Source of the DNA: Acinetobacter calcoaceticus
GTDB taxonomy: Bacteria; Pseudomonadota; Gammaproteobacteria; Pseudomonadales; Moraxellaceae
Direction: 5' to 3'
Assembly (NCBI RefSeq): GCF_004345325.1
Contig: NZ_SLVJ01000032.1
Location: forward strand, 1-40,593
DNA length: 40,593 bases
The position numbers were made by a program, and so were the translations under genes. Positions 16,644 through 25,262 of the stretch are shown here, piece after piece. A model generated the notes under the pieces. That model made no database searches. It was not told the origin of the DNA and worked only from the letters and a program-made list of their open reading frames with translations. Numbering within the stretch: position 1 is the stretch's first letter; every line of letters begins with the position of its first letter.

Positions 16644-17228
16644 ATGAATGCACTCGACATTATCATTCTGACTATCTTGCTCATTGGAGGGCTAAACGGT
16701 TTGCGACAAGGATTTGTTAAAGCCTTTGCCAATTTGGTGGGTTGGGTGCTCGCACTGATACTCGCTGCTAAGTACGCAAATTTTGTCGCTCCATTTATGT
16801 CGGTACTCAGTTTAGATCCTGTGGTGCAAAAGATTGCAGCCTTTGCTGCCATCGTACTGGTGATTATCGTATTGACTTGGATCGTGAGCGCACTGCTCAA
16901 TGGTGTGCTGAAAAGCTTTAAGCTTGGGCCATTCAATCGCATGGTGGGTGGGGCATTTGGTAGTCTCAAAGGTTTACTCATCGTGCTGATCACCATGCAG
17001 GGCTTAGGCCCTTGGGTGGAGAGTTCACCGTATTGGCGTCAATCCAAACTGGTGCAAAACCTCCTCCCTTATGCGCCTTTGGCCACTGAAATATCAAAAA
17101 ATGCAGCAGATCAGGCTTTTCAAGAAATGAAGTCTGAAACTCATTCAGAGGATGAGCGTGCAAGACCTGATCAATCTCAGTCTTCGACGCAGAAATCTTC
17201 TCATGCAACACAAAATCCCTTTTATTAA
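16644..17228 (+). CDS. cvpA: CvpA family membrane protein
   Basis: A 194-residue inner-membrane protein with four hydrophobic helices (about 4-20, 28-45, 65-90 and 103-125) and the CvpA pattern N-A-L-D-I-I-I, G-L-R-Q-G-F-V and N-R-M-V-G-G-A-F-G. The C-terminal 40 residues are polar and Ser/Gln-rich. CvpA was named for colicin V production and is linked to envelope stress; its position directly before purF (24 bp) is a conserved arrangement. The ATG at 16644 begins the first helix. Confidence 0.92.
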   Translation: MNALDIIILTILLIGGLNGLRQGFVKAFANLVGWVLALILAAKYANFVAPFMSVLSLDPVVQKIAAFAAIVLVIIVLTWIVSALLNGVLKSFKLGPFNRMVGGAFGSLKGLLIVLITMQGLGPWVESSPYWRQSKLVQNLLPYAPLATEISKNAADQAFQEMKSETHSEDERARPDQSQSSTQKSSHATQNPFY

Positions 17229-17252
17229 TCCTAGCTTGTCTGCGAGGTAGCT

Positions 17253-18794
17253 ATGTGTGGAGTCGTTGGTATAGCAGGTAAATCACCTGTAAACCAAATG
17301 TTATTTGATGCGTTAACGATGTTGCAACATCGTGGACAGGACGCAGCTGGGATTGTGACGTGTCATGAGGGACGTTTGTTCCTTCGTAAAGACAACGGCA
17401 TGGTTCGGGATGTTTTTCATACACGACATATGCGTGCATTATTAGGTAATTACGGGATCGGTCATGTGCGCTATCCTACAGCAGGCTCTTCGAGCAGTGC
17501 TGAAGCGCAGCCGTTTTATGTCAACTCACCGTATGGCATTACCTTGGCACACAATGGTAATTTGACCAATGCGGCGGATATTCATGATGATCTGTTTAAA
17601 ACAGATTTAAGACATATGAACACAGACTCAGATTCTGAAGTCTTGCTCAACGTCTTTGCGCATGAATTGCAAAAATGTGCCACCTTGGCACCCCAACCTG
17701 AACATATTTTCCACACCGTTAAACGTGTGCATGAGCGTTGTAAAGGTGCTTATGCAGTGGTGGCAATGATTACTGGGCATGGTTTGGTTGGCTTCCGTGA
17801 TCCAAATGGTATTCGTCCATTGATCTACGGTTCACGTCTGACGGAGTCTGGCCAAACTGAATACATCATTGCATCTGAATCTGTGGCGATTACCGCACTT
17901 GGCTTTAAAGTCGAGCGTGATATTGCACCGGGTGAAGCGATTTATATCAATGATGCGGGTGAGCTCTTTAGCCATCAATGTGCTGATGATTCACGCTATC
18001 GTCCATGTATTTTTGAATATGTGTATTTTGCACGTCCAGATGCCATCATTGATGGGATTTCTGTGTATAAAGCACGTTTGAAAATGGGTGAGAAATTAGC
18101 GCATAAAATCTTGCGCGAATGGGGTGAGCAGCACGATATCGATGTGGTGATTCCAATTCCAGATACCAGTCGTACCTCTGCGCTCGAATTGGCGAATACC
18201 CTTGGGATTAAGTTCCGTGAAGGGTTTATGAAAAACCGCTATATCGGACGTACCTTTATTATGCCGGGTCAGCAGCAGCGTAAGAAATCAGTACGCCAAA
18301 AGTTGAACCCTGTAGAGCTTGAGTTTAAAGGCAAAAATGTCTTGCTGGTGGATGACTCAATTGTTCGTGGTACCACGTGTAATGAAATCATTCAAATGGC
18401 GCGTGATTCGGGTGCTAAAAACGTATTTTTCGCATCAGCAGCACCGATGGTGAAATACCCGAATGTGTATGGTATTGATATGCCAGCCAAAGCAGAGTTG
18501 ATTGCTTCTGGTCGCAGTGTGGATGAGATTCGTGAGATTATCGAAGCTGATCGCCTGATCTTTCAGGATATTGCTGACCTTAAAGATGCAGTGCGTACCT
18601 CGAAAGTGCCTACGGTCAACGAATTTGACTGTTCAGTATTCGATGGCATCTATGTGACAGGCGATATTGATATCGGCTATCTGGATCGTTTGGAAAAAAG
18701 CCGTAGCGATTTGGCGAAAAAACAAAAAGATGGTTATATCGATGTCAATATCGATGCAGCCTCTGTTGATCTGAGTGGTATTAAAGAGGGTTAA
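17253..18794 (+). CDS. purF: Amidophosphoribosyltransferase
   Basis: A 513-residue enzyme catalysing the first step of purine synthesis (PRPP plus glutamine to phosphoribosylamine). After Met removal the N-terminal Cys of CGVVGIAG is the glutaminase nucleophile. The Ntn-glutaminase domain spans about 2-235 with RYPTAGSSS and HNGNLTN motifs, and the phosphoribosyltransferase domain has the PRPP loop VLLVDDSIVRGTT (about 365-377). Length is close to E. coli PurF (505). A strong terminator follows 32 bp after the stop, closing the pyrD-cvpA-purF row. Confidence 0.97.
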   Translation: MCGVVGIAGKSPVNQMLFDALTMLQHRGQDAAGIVTCHEGRLFLRKDNGMVRDVFHTRHMRALLGNYGIGHVRYPTAGSSSSAEAQPFYVNSPYGITLAHNGNLTNAADIHDDLFKTDLRHMNTDSDSEVLLNVFAHELQKCATLAPQPEHIFHTVKRVHERCKGAYAVVAMITGHGLVGFRDPNGIRPLIYGSRLTESGQTEYIIASESVAITALGFKVERDIAPGEAIYINDAGELFSHQCADDSRYRPCIFEYVYFARPDAIIDGISVYKARLKMGEKLAHKILREWGEQHDIDVVIPIPDTSRTSALELANTLGIKFREGFMKNRYIGRTFIMPGQQQRKKSVRQKLNPVELEFKGKNVLLVDDSIVRGTTCNEIIQMARDSGAKNVFFASAAPMVKYPNVYGIDMPAKAELIASGRSVDEIREIIEADRLIFQDIADLKDAVRTSKVPTVNEFDCSVFDGIYVTGDIDIGYLDRLEKSRSDLAKKQKDGYIDVNIDAASVDLSGIKEG

Positions 18795-18825
18795 TCCATT
18801 CTTTATTTTGCCCTGATCAGATGTC

Positions 18826-18850
18826 AAAAGCGGGTTTTTCCCGCTTTTTT
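18826..18850 (+). terminator. Rho-independent terminator after purF
   Basis: AAAAGCGGG (18826-18834) and CCCGCTTTT (18840-18848) form a 9-bp stem with a T5 loop and a T6 run at 18845-18850. Confidence 0.92.
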
Positions 18851-18890
18851 CATTTATGATGAGGGCACAATGTAATGAGGAAGGTTTACA

Positions 18891-20780
18891 TTGAAAGATG
18901 TAGGTCATTATTTAATTAAAAATAAGAACATTCTTTGGTCTGTGAGCATGTGTATGCTTGCAGTGCTTTTGACCATCTTTATTTTAAATACCATCTTAGG
19001 CTTATTGGTCAATTATTTTGATACCGATCAATCGGTATTGTGGCATGAGCTCAGTCCCTATTTTCTGTGCTTACAGGTCTCGGTGATTGGTTGGTCAGTG
19101 ATCTATGAGTTTTATGTATTTCGTTCTGGTGGACATTCTCTGGCCAAACAGCTTAGTGCACGTCGGTTGAATCTGATTGAAAGCACCCCAGAAGAAAGCG
19201 CAGCATTAAAATTAGTGGAAAAACTGGCACAAACTTTTGCTATCGATGTGCCAGCGGTCTATGTATTACCAGATGAAATTGGCGTGAATGCCTTAACCGC
19301 AGGGTTTTATCCCAAAGATACGGTGATTATATTAACTTGGGGTGCTTTGCAAAATCTGGATGAGCTGGAATTATATGGTTTACTCAGCCATGAGTTTAAT
19401 CAGATTTTAACCGGTGAAGCCACCGAGAATACCCGATTAAAAATCCTATATAGCGGTCTGACCACATTTAGTCAGTGGGGGAGTAAGTTTGCTAAGCAAG
19501 GTTTTAGCGGATATAAAGAAAAATCTAGAAATAAATTTGAAACCACATTTGTCGCAGTCGGTGGTGTGATTTGGTTAATCGGTAGTATGGGCTTGTTAAT
19601 TACTCGATTGATTAAATATCTCACTTTGGGCGGTCGAACATTTTATAATGACTACCAAACCAAACGATTAATTTCAAATCACGCCAATATTCAAACCTTA
19701 CTTCGAATATATGTACACCATGCGGGTTCACAAATTCACAGTGAATATTCTGAAGCGATTGCACATATGTGTTTTGCAAACTCTTTGGGGCCGCAGAGTT
19801 GGTTGAATATTCACCCCAGTATCGAAGATCGATTATATGAGTTGAATCCAACGTTATTACAAGATCTACAGTTAGAAAATTTAAAGAAATTGCGCAACCA
19901 ACCTTGGTTTACATTATTGCGTCCCTTAGAGGATGCCAATATTGATATTTATAATCCGTGGTTATCTCCACAGCCGCTGCCTTTGTTGCGTTTATCACCG
20001 ATTAGTTTCGCGATTAGCGATGCAGTTAAACCCTTAAATCCAGAAATTCGACGTCAGATGGAACGTCCAGAGTTAATTCAGCGCGCTTTGCAAACTTCGA
20101 CCGGTTCACGCGAAGTCATGGTTGCTATTTTAATGATCCGCCAATACCGCGAGTTTATCCCTGCGGGGGCAGAAGTGAGTCGGGCAATCGTCGATTCCTT
20201 ACTGAATTTGGATGGCCGTGTGCATATTCAAATTTTCCATGATGCCTGTGCTTGCTTGGGTAATATGCCTGCGACCATTGCACGGCAATTCATCACCAAA
20301 CTGGCAAAGATCATTCAAGAAGATGGTGAGATTGGTTTGCTCGATGCACTGTTATTGGAAAAGGTCAAAGCCGAATTTCATTTGTTGCCGATGCATACGC
20401 CTTCATCATTGGAAAATGCCAAACCGCAGATCGTGAGATTGATTGATGCCTTATTGCACGTACAGCAAATTAATAGTGTCAATCAATTGGACGTGCGTTA
20501 TCGTATTTTACAGCGTGTGCTGAGTGATGAAGAATTAGAATTATACGAAGAAATTTCAGATGAGCCGATTGATTTGGGCGAGATCTTAAATGATGTGGCT
20601 GGTCTATTATTACGCGATCGTTTGAGTATTCTTGGGGTGGCTGAGATTTGTTTATGGAACGAGCGTATTATCACCCAAGATGAATTGGATGTCTTGGCCT
20701 TGCTCTATTGGCGTCTCGGTTTTGAGCATGATGAAATAGTCGATCAAATGCAAAAGAAAAACAGTATGATGATCGTCTAA
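18891..20780 (+). CDS. Membrane protein with a degenerate M48 peptidase domain (probable pseudo-enzyme)
   Basis: This 629-residue protein has hydrophobic segments near 14-40 and 53-75, an M48-like domain (about 95-290) with a further hydrophobic pair at 218-243, then a long helical region without recognised motifs. The stretch NALTAGFYPKDTVIILTWG and the following helix align with HtpX/M48 enzymes, but the HExxH motif reads HEFNQ (H167, E168, Q171), and the expected third ligand Glu is T250 in RTFYND. Two zinc ligands are therefore lost, so proteolysis is unlikely. The TTG start at 18891 is supported by GAGGAAGG just upstream. An intact M48 protein (22920-24359) lies nearby. Function is unknown; a scaffold or regulatory role is one possibility. 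Confidence 0.75.
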   Translation: MKDVGHYLIKNKNILWSVSMCMLAVLLTIFILNTILGLLVNYFDTDQSVLWHELSPYFLCLQVSVIGWSVIYEFYVFRSGGHSLAKQLSARRLNLIESTPEESAALKLVEKLAQTFAIDVPAVYVLPDEIGVNALTAGFYPKDTVIILTWGALQNLDELELYGLLSHEFNQILTGEATENTRLKILYSGLTTFSQWGSKFAKQGFSGYKEKSRNKFETTFVAVGGVIWLIGSMGLLITRLIKYLTLGGRTFYNDYQTKRLISNHANIQTLLRIYVHHAGSQIHSEYSEAIAHMCFANSLGPQSWLNIHPSIEDRLYELNPTLLQDLQLENLKKLRNQPWFTLLRPLEDANIDIYNPWLSPQPLPLLRLSPISFAISDAVKPLNPEIRRQMERPELIQRALQTSTGSREVMVAILMIRQYREFIPAGAEVSRAIVDSLLNLDGRVHIQIFHDACACLGNMPATIARQFITKLAKIIQEDGEIGLLDALLLEKVKAEFHLLPMHTPSSLENAKPQIVRLIDALLHVQQINSVNQLDVRYRILQRVLSDEELELYEEISDEPIDLGEILNDVAGLLLRDRLSILGVAEICLWNERIITQDELDVLALLYWRLGFEHDEIVDQMQKKNSMMIV

Positions 20781-20821
20781 CGTGCTGCGTCCGTCGTGTG
20801 ATTACGATGAATAGTGATTTG

Positions 20822-20896
20822 TTAAGTTGGCTTGATTTGGTTTTGATTAAATTGAATTAAATTAGGTTGAGTTGGGTTGAATTGTATTCAGTTGCT
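20822..20896. repeat. Degenerate pentanucleotide tandem repeat
   Basis: Fifteen consecutive 5-bp units all begin with TT (positions 20822, 20827 and so on to 20892), mostly TTGRN or TTAAN. The period is never broken. It resembles an aged pentanucleotide microsatellite and lies between the M48-like gene and the HolD-like gene. Confidence 0.7.
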
Positions 20897-20902
20897 TAGG
20901 GC

Positions 20903-20930
20903 TGATCACTGATCACTGAGCAGTGAAAGG
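20903..20930. repeat. Heptanucleotide tandem repeat, four units
   Basis: TGATCAC, TGATCAC, TGAGCAG and TGAAAGG follow one another without a gap. The first two are identical and the last two diverged. The tract starts six bases after the pentanucleotide repeat. Confidence 0.6.
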
Positions 20931-20980
20931 CAAAAATTGATTTTGAATGTGTAGGGTAGAGTTTAAAAAAGTGAAGGGTC

Positions 20981-21793
20981 GTGGAATTAAATAGCATAGC
21001 GCATCAGCGAAATATCTTAGCAACACTTGGCATTGATGTTTGGGTGCAGCGTGGCACGTCTACAGCTCAGGCCTATGATTATCCTATCTATCGCGATCGT
21101 GTGGACAGTCAAGTGGCCATGCCAGTGATGCTGCAACCCTTAACTGAAAATCTAGGCCAGTCTAGTGCTCCTTCAACACAATCTGCTCAAGATCTGCAAG
21201 CACAGGCAGGGCAAAACCTTGCGCCATCTACGGCTGCAGATCGTGCGATGCTTGAGGCGCTGAAACAACGCCAAGCCTCTACAGGATCTCAACAGCAATC
21301 CGTCGCTCCAAGCCAATCTGAAACTCAGCGCAATGTGACAGGGCGTGATGTAGTCGGACAAGATGTAGTCGGGCAAGTTCAGCAAGATGTGGAGTTGCCT
21401 GTTGCGCTACATCTCGAGCCATTTGAATTACAGGCCTATGTTTTTGATCAATGCGTCGTGGTATTGGAAAGCAGCAGCTTAACGCCTGATCAGGCCGTAC
21501 TTTGGGGCAATATACAGGCTGCCAAGCATGGTCAATATTATGAGTTGAATTGGCCTTTTCCCTTGCCTGAATTTCAAGATGGTCGCGGCGCAATGCAGTA
21601 TATCCAAGGCTTTCTCGATGGCCTCGCACAAGAGCGGAGCATTGTCAGTCTGGGTGAACTCCCACATGCGGCACATCCACGCTTGATTGTATTGGCCAGT
21701 TTGCAACAGATGCTTGAGCAACCGATATTAAAACGCCGCCTATGGCAGTTTATGCAAAACAGAGATCTCAACAAGGATATGTTAGACCCATGA
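20981..21793 (+). CDS. Putative DNA polymerase III psi subunit (HolD-like)
   Basis: A 270-residue protein that I do not recognise over its full length. Its ends resemble E. coli HolD: the N-terminal QRNILATLGIDVWVQR matches the RRDWQLQQLGITQWSLRR pattern, and the C-terminal PRLIVLASLQQMLEQP plus KRRLWQFM resembles the ASPALTDLRANPTARAALWQQI region. The core also has a VVVLESSSLTPDQAVLWGNI strand-helix pair like HolD. Unlike E. coli HolD (137 residues), a Gln/Ser/Ala-rich, probably disordered stretch (about 50-135) separates the two parts. Psi joins chi and the clamp loader. The start is GTG with AAGG upstream. Its TGA overlaps the next gene's ATG. HolD is poorly conserved and often missed; this call is tentative. 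Confidence 0.5.
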   Translation: MELNSIAHQRNILATLGIDVWVQRGTSTAQAYDYPIYRDRVDSQVAMPVMLQPLTENLGQSSAPSTQSAQDLQAQAGQNLAPSTAADRAMLEALKQRQASTGSQQQSVAPSQSETQRNVTGRDVVGQDVVGQVQQDVELPVALHLEPFELQAYVFDQCVVVLESSSLTPDQAVLWGNIQAAKHGQYYELNWPFPLPEFQDGRGAMQYIQGFLDGLAQERSIVSLGELPHAAHPRLIVLASLQQMLEQPILKRRLWQFMQNRDLNKDMLDP

Positions 21794-22758
21794 AAAAAGT
21801 ACTGGTATTTAGTCAGATTGATGCTGATATTTTGGCGCGTTTACAAAGTCAATATGACGTGGTGACGGTGCATCCCAAGTTGGGTGATGTCAATCAGCAG
21901 ATTCGTGAAGCTGTGCGTGATGCTGATGGCATGATAGGAGCAGGACGACTGCTCAATGCTGAAAATCTGGCGCCTGCTGAGAAATTGAAAATCATATCCA
22001 GCGTGACTGTGGGTTATGACAATTATGATGTGGATTATCTCAATCAACGTCAAATTTGGCTGAGCAATACCCCGCATGTGTTGACTGAAACCACAGCAGA
22101 TTTGGCCTTTACTTTATTGATGAGTGCAGCGCGTCAGGTGCCGCATCTTGATCAGTGGACCAAGCAAGGACAGTGGAAGCGGACGGTAGGTGCTGCGCAG
22201 TTTGGTGTCGATGTCTTTGGCAAGACCCTTGGTATTATCGGATTGGGTAATATCGGTGCTGCGATTGCACGACGCGGTTTTCATGGCTTTAACATGAATG
22301 TGCTTTATCACAATCGTCGTGAGAAACCAGAATTGGCCACAGCGTTCAATGCGCGTTATTGTGAGCTGAACACGTTGTTACAACAGTCTGATTTTGTGGT
22401 GGTGGCTGTAGATCTGAATGCAGATTCACAGGCTTTGATTGCTGCCGCTGAATTGGCTAATATGCAGAAGCATGCAGTTTTGGTGAATATCTCTCGTGGT
22501 AGTGTCATCGATGAGCAGGCGCTGATCCACGCGTTAAAAGAAAAACAAATCTTTGCTGCGGGTTTAGATGTGTATCAAAAAGAACCTCTGCAGGATTCGG
22601 AATTGTTCCAATTGTCCAATGTGGTGACTTTACCGCATGTGGGTTCTGCAACTGAAGCCACACGGCAGAAAATGAGCGAGCTGGCGTATCAGAACTTAGA
22701 AGTGGCGCTGGCAGGACAGACCCCGCGCTATTTAGTCAATGAAAAGTTTGGTCAATAA
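21790..22758 (+). CDS. ghrB: D-2-hydroxyacid dehydrogenase (glyoxylate/hydroxypyruvate reductase type)
   Basis: A 322-residue NAD(P)H-dependent enzyme. The Rossmann motif GLGNIGAAIARRG lies near 152-164. The catalytic Arg (VNISRGSVID), Glu (YQKEPL) and His (LPHVGSAT) appear in order. Overall pattern is closest to GhrB/GyaR enzymes that reduce glyoxylate and hydroxypyruvate. The ATG at 21790 overlaps the preceding TGA (ATGA), indicating coupled translation with the HolD-like gene; an upstream start would add 16 residues inside that gene. The C-terminus EKFGQ lies in the first unit of a short tandem repeat. The exact substrate is not visible. Confidence 0.88.
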   Translation: MKKVLVFSQIDADILARLQSQYDVVTVHPKLGDVNQQIREAVRDADGMIGAGRLLNAENLAPAEKLKIISSVTVGYDNYDVDYLNQRQIWLSNTPHVLTETTADLAFTLLMSAARQVPHLDQWTKQGQWKRTVGAAQFGVDVFGKTLGIIGLGNIGAAIARRGFHGFNMNVLYHNRREKPELATAFNARYCELNTLLQQSDFVVVAVDLNADSQALIAAAELANMQKHAVLVNISRGSVIDEQALIHALKEKQIFAAGLDVYQKEPLQDSELFQLSNVVTLPHVGSATEATRQKMSELAYQNLEVALAGQTPRYLVNEKFGQ

Positions 22759-22788
22759 AAAAGTTTGGTGAATAAAAGTTTGCTCAAT
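22742..22788. repeat. Three-unit tandem repeat across the ghrB stop codon
   Basis: Three diverged units of about 16 bp, with cores AAGTTTGGTCAATA, AAGTTTGGTGAATA and AAGTTTGCTCAAT, start near 22743, 22760 and 22776. The first encodes the end of GhrB and its TAA stop. The following units would repeat K-F-G-type residues if a stop were lost. Confidence 0.65.
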
Positions 22789-22919
22789 CAGCGAATTGTA
22801 AATGTGAAGTAAAAGTGTACTGCTTGCGTTGTTAAGTTAAAACTTCAATACATTTCATTTGTAAGTGTGTTCTATTTCAATGTTATATTTGCACAAAGTA
22901 TATCCTTAGAGCACTGGTT

Positions 22920-24359
22920 TTGAAAAAAATTTTCTTAAGCTTGGGTCTTGCGTTGAGTACGCTGAACCACTCAGCTTTGGCTTTTTATACTGACTCTACC
23001 CCACAACTGGAAATTCCTGAGATTGGGAGTGGGGTTGGATTTATTGATCAACAAAAAGAAAAATTCATCGGCGAAAAAGTCTACCGTGAAGTCCATCGTC
23101 AACTGCCTATACTTTTGGATCCTTGGTTGGAGGATCAATTCTCTCAAGTGTTTTCTCAGATCCTCGGTCAAACCCAATTGGGTCAACCGGTGGGATTGGT
23201 TGTGGTCAAAGATCCTCAAATTAACGCTTTCGCTGTACCGGGTGGTCTATTTGCCTTGAACACCGGGATGGTCACTTCGGCTAAAAATATGGATGAGGTG
23301 GTTGGGGTGATGGCGCATGAGATTGCGCATGTCACTCAGCGGCATTACAGTCGTTCTCAAGAAGCCTTCAAAGGGCAGGGTTTATTGGCATTGGCGGGCA
23401 TATTGGTCGGTGCTGCGGTTGCGGCCAAGGGTGATGGGGATATCGGTGGTGCAGTGATGATGGGGACGCAGGCTGCAATGATGGATCGTCAGCTCAATTA
23501 CAGCCGTAACCAAGAACGTGAAGCGGATCGTATCGGTATGCAGTTCATGTCGGGTGCGGGCTATAACCCTCAAGCTATGGCGGATTTTTTTGAAACCATG
23601 AATCGTTCGCGTAGTTTTGTCAGTTATATGCCTGACTTCTGGTTAACCCATCCCTTGACCAGTGAGCGTATGAGCGAAGCGCGACTACGGGCTAATCAGT
23701 TTCCCAAAGTGGCCTATAGTCGCAGTCAGGCGGAGTTTGATGTAATCAAATGGTACGCAGCGGTATTGACAAATCAAAGCAATGAGCGTGAACTGCAAAT
23801 CCTGGTCAATCAAAATAAATATGCCGGTATGTTGGCACTGGCGACGTTTTATTTGCAGCAAGGTGATTATGACAAGGCGCAACAGCAACTTGATAAAGCC
23901 AAGCAACTCAATGCAGAACACACTTTGTTTGTGTTGCTGCAAACTGAGCTCTATTTGCAACAAAATAAAGTTGATGCAGCCTATAACACCGTGATTGCGA
24001 AACAACGAATCGCTCCTGAGAGTCGAGCTTTGAGCTTGAAGTTGGCCAAAGTCTATGTACATCAGAATCAACCACAACAGGCTGAAAAATTGGCAAATCG
24101 ATTCATTCAAAAAAATGATCGGGATATCGTGGCATGGCAAATATTACAACAAGCAGCAAATCTGGAAACCACCAATCCGATGCGCACTGTGAATGTATTG
24201 CGTAATCGTGCAGAGGTTGAGTATTGGTCAGGTGCAGAAGACAGTGCGATCAAATCTTTATTGCATGCTCAGCGCTTGAGCAAAGACAATCAGTCGATGT
24301 CTGCAAAAATCGAATCACGTTTAAAAACCATGCAAAGTGAACGACAGATGAAAATCTAG
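22920..24359 (+). CDS. bepA: BepA-like periplasmic M48 metalloprotease with TPR repeats
   Basis: A 479-residue protein with a signal peptide (residues 1-21), an M48 catalytic domain (about 45-260) and a C-terminal TPR region (about 270-470). The zinc site is intact: HEIAH (133-137) and EREAD (E201 as third ligand). FAVPGGLFALNTGM and the glycine-rich membrane-facing segment (about 153-180) are typical of BepA/YfgC. BepA checks folding of the outer-membrane protein LptD and degrades stalled BAM substrates. The start is a TTG at 22920 that gives a good signal peptide, although no strong ribosome site is seen. It is followed 8 bp later by a GFA-family gene. Confidence 0.9.
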   Translation: MKKIFLSLGLALSTLNHSALAFYTDSTPQLEIPEIGSGVGFIDQQKEKFIGEKVYREVHRQLPILLDPWLEDQFSQVFSQILGQTQLGQPVGLVVVKDPQINAFAVPGGLFALNTGMVTSAKNMDEVVGVMAHEIAHVTQRHYSRSQEAFKGQGLLALAGILVGAAVAAKGDGDIGGAVMMGTQAAMMDRQLNYSRNQEREADRIGMQFMSGAGYNPQAMADFFETMNRSRSFVSYMPDFWLTHPLTSERMSEARLRANQFPKVAYSRSQAEFDVIKWYAAVLTNQSNERELQILVNQNKYAGMLALATFYLQQGDYDKAQQQLDKAKQLNAEHTLFVLLQTELYLQQNKVDAAYNTVIAKQRIAPESRALSLKLAKVYVHQNQPQQAEKLANRFIQKNDRDIVAWQILQQAANLETTNPMRTVNVLRNRAEVEYWSGAEDSAIKSLLHAQRLSKDNQSMSAKIESRLKTMQSERQMKI

Positions 24360-24367
24360 GTGTAGAG

Positions 24368-24757
24368 ATGATTAAAGGGCAGTGTTTGTGTGGGGCGATT
24401 GGTTATCAATATGACGGTGTCATTGAGGAGAGCATTATTTGTTATTGTCGGGATTGCCAGCAGGCACAAGGCAGTGTTATGGCGTGGAATAGTCCGCTAG
24501 ATAAACATAAATTTAAAATCGTGCAGGGGCTAAAGTTCTTAAAGGAATATTTTCATACACCCTTAAAAGCTCGGGTATTTTGTCAACAATGCGGCAGTCC
24601 GATTTATTCATATCGTCATGATCTACCTGACGTTATTCGACTTCGACTGGGAACGGTCACAGAAGGTGTAATACCTGTACCAAATCAAGAATATTTTCTT
24701 CAGTACAAAGCGACATTTTTACAGATACAGCCTGAGTCTTTGAATATGACAGACTGA
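24368..24757 (+). CDS. GFA family (CENP-V/GFA domain) protein
   Basis: A 129-residue protein of the GFA fold, whose members bind zinc through conserved cysteines. The expected Cys pattern is complete: CLCG (C6, C8), CYCRDC (C25, C27, C30) and CQQC (C72, C75). Named for glutathione-dependent formaldehyde-activating enzyme, most members have no proven activity, so I do not assign formaldehyde chemistry. It lies 8 bp after the bepA-like gene and is probably cotranscribed with it. Length is normal. Confidence 0.9.
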   Translation: MIKGQCLCGAIGYQYDGVIEESIICYCRDCQQAQGSVMAWNSPLDKHKFKIVQGLKFLKEYFHTPLKARVFCQQCGSPIYSYRHDLPDVIRLRLGTVTEGVIPVPNQEYFLQYKATFLQIQPESLNMTD

Positions 24758-24785
24758 TGCTTCGGTGTCGAAGAGCTGAGCAGAC

Positions 24786-25232
24786 TTAGGACAGTCTGGC
24801 TTTGATTTTTGCTGAAACGACAGCTGGATCGGCACGCCCGGCTATGATCGGACGTAGAGAATTCATCACCTTACCCATATCTTTCATGCTAGTCGCTTGT
24901 TGAGCAGAAATAGTCTGTTCAATCACAGAATCAAGCGCTTCCTCAGTCATAGCGGCTGGTAGAAACTGAGATAAAATCTCAATTTCAGCTTGTTCTTTAC
25001 GAGCTAAGTCGAGTCGGTCCGCAGCTGTAAAAGCTTTGAATGACTCTTTACGTTGTTTGATTTGCTTTTCAATAACCGCAAGAACTTGATCATCGCCAAG
25101 CTCGATGCGATCATCGACTTCGATTTGCTTAATGGCCGCCTGGAGACTACGAATCACTGTTAAGGTTGCCATATCTTTGGCGCGCATCGTATCTTTCAAT
25201 ACAACAATGATTTGATCTTTTAAAGTCGTCAT
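24786..25232 (-). CDS. yqeY: GatB/YqeY domain protein
   Basis: A 148-residue protein matching the YqeY family: LKDQIIVVLKDTMRAKD at the N-terminus, then TVIRSLQAAIKQIEVD, a QRKESF segment and the terminal GRADPAVVSAKIKARL helix. The domain also forms the tRNA-binding tail of GatB, which suggests a link to tRNA or translation, though the stand-alone protein is uncharacterised. It follows rpsU after 30 bp on the same strand, a recurrent gene pair in proteobacteria. Confidence 0.92.
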   Translation of the reverse strand: MTTLKDQIIVVLKDTMRAKDMATLTVIRSLQAAIKQIEVDDRIELGDDQVLAVIEKQIKQRKESFKAFTAADRLDLARKEQAEIEILSQFLPAAMTEEALDSVIEQTISAQQATSMKDMGKVMNSLRPIIAGRADPAVVSAKIKARLS

Positions 25233-25262
25233 AGGGATTCCAAACAGTCATTCACAAATTAA

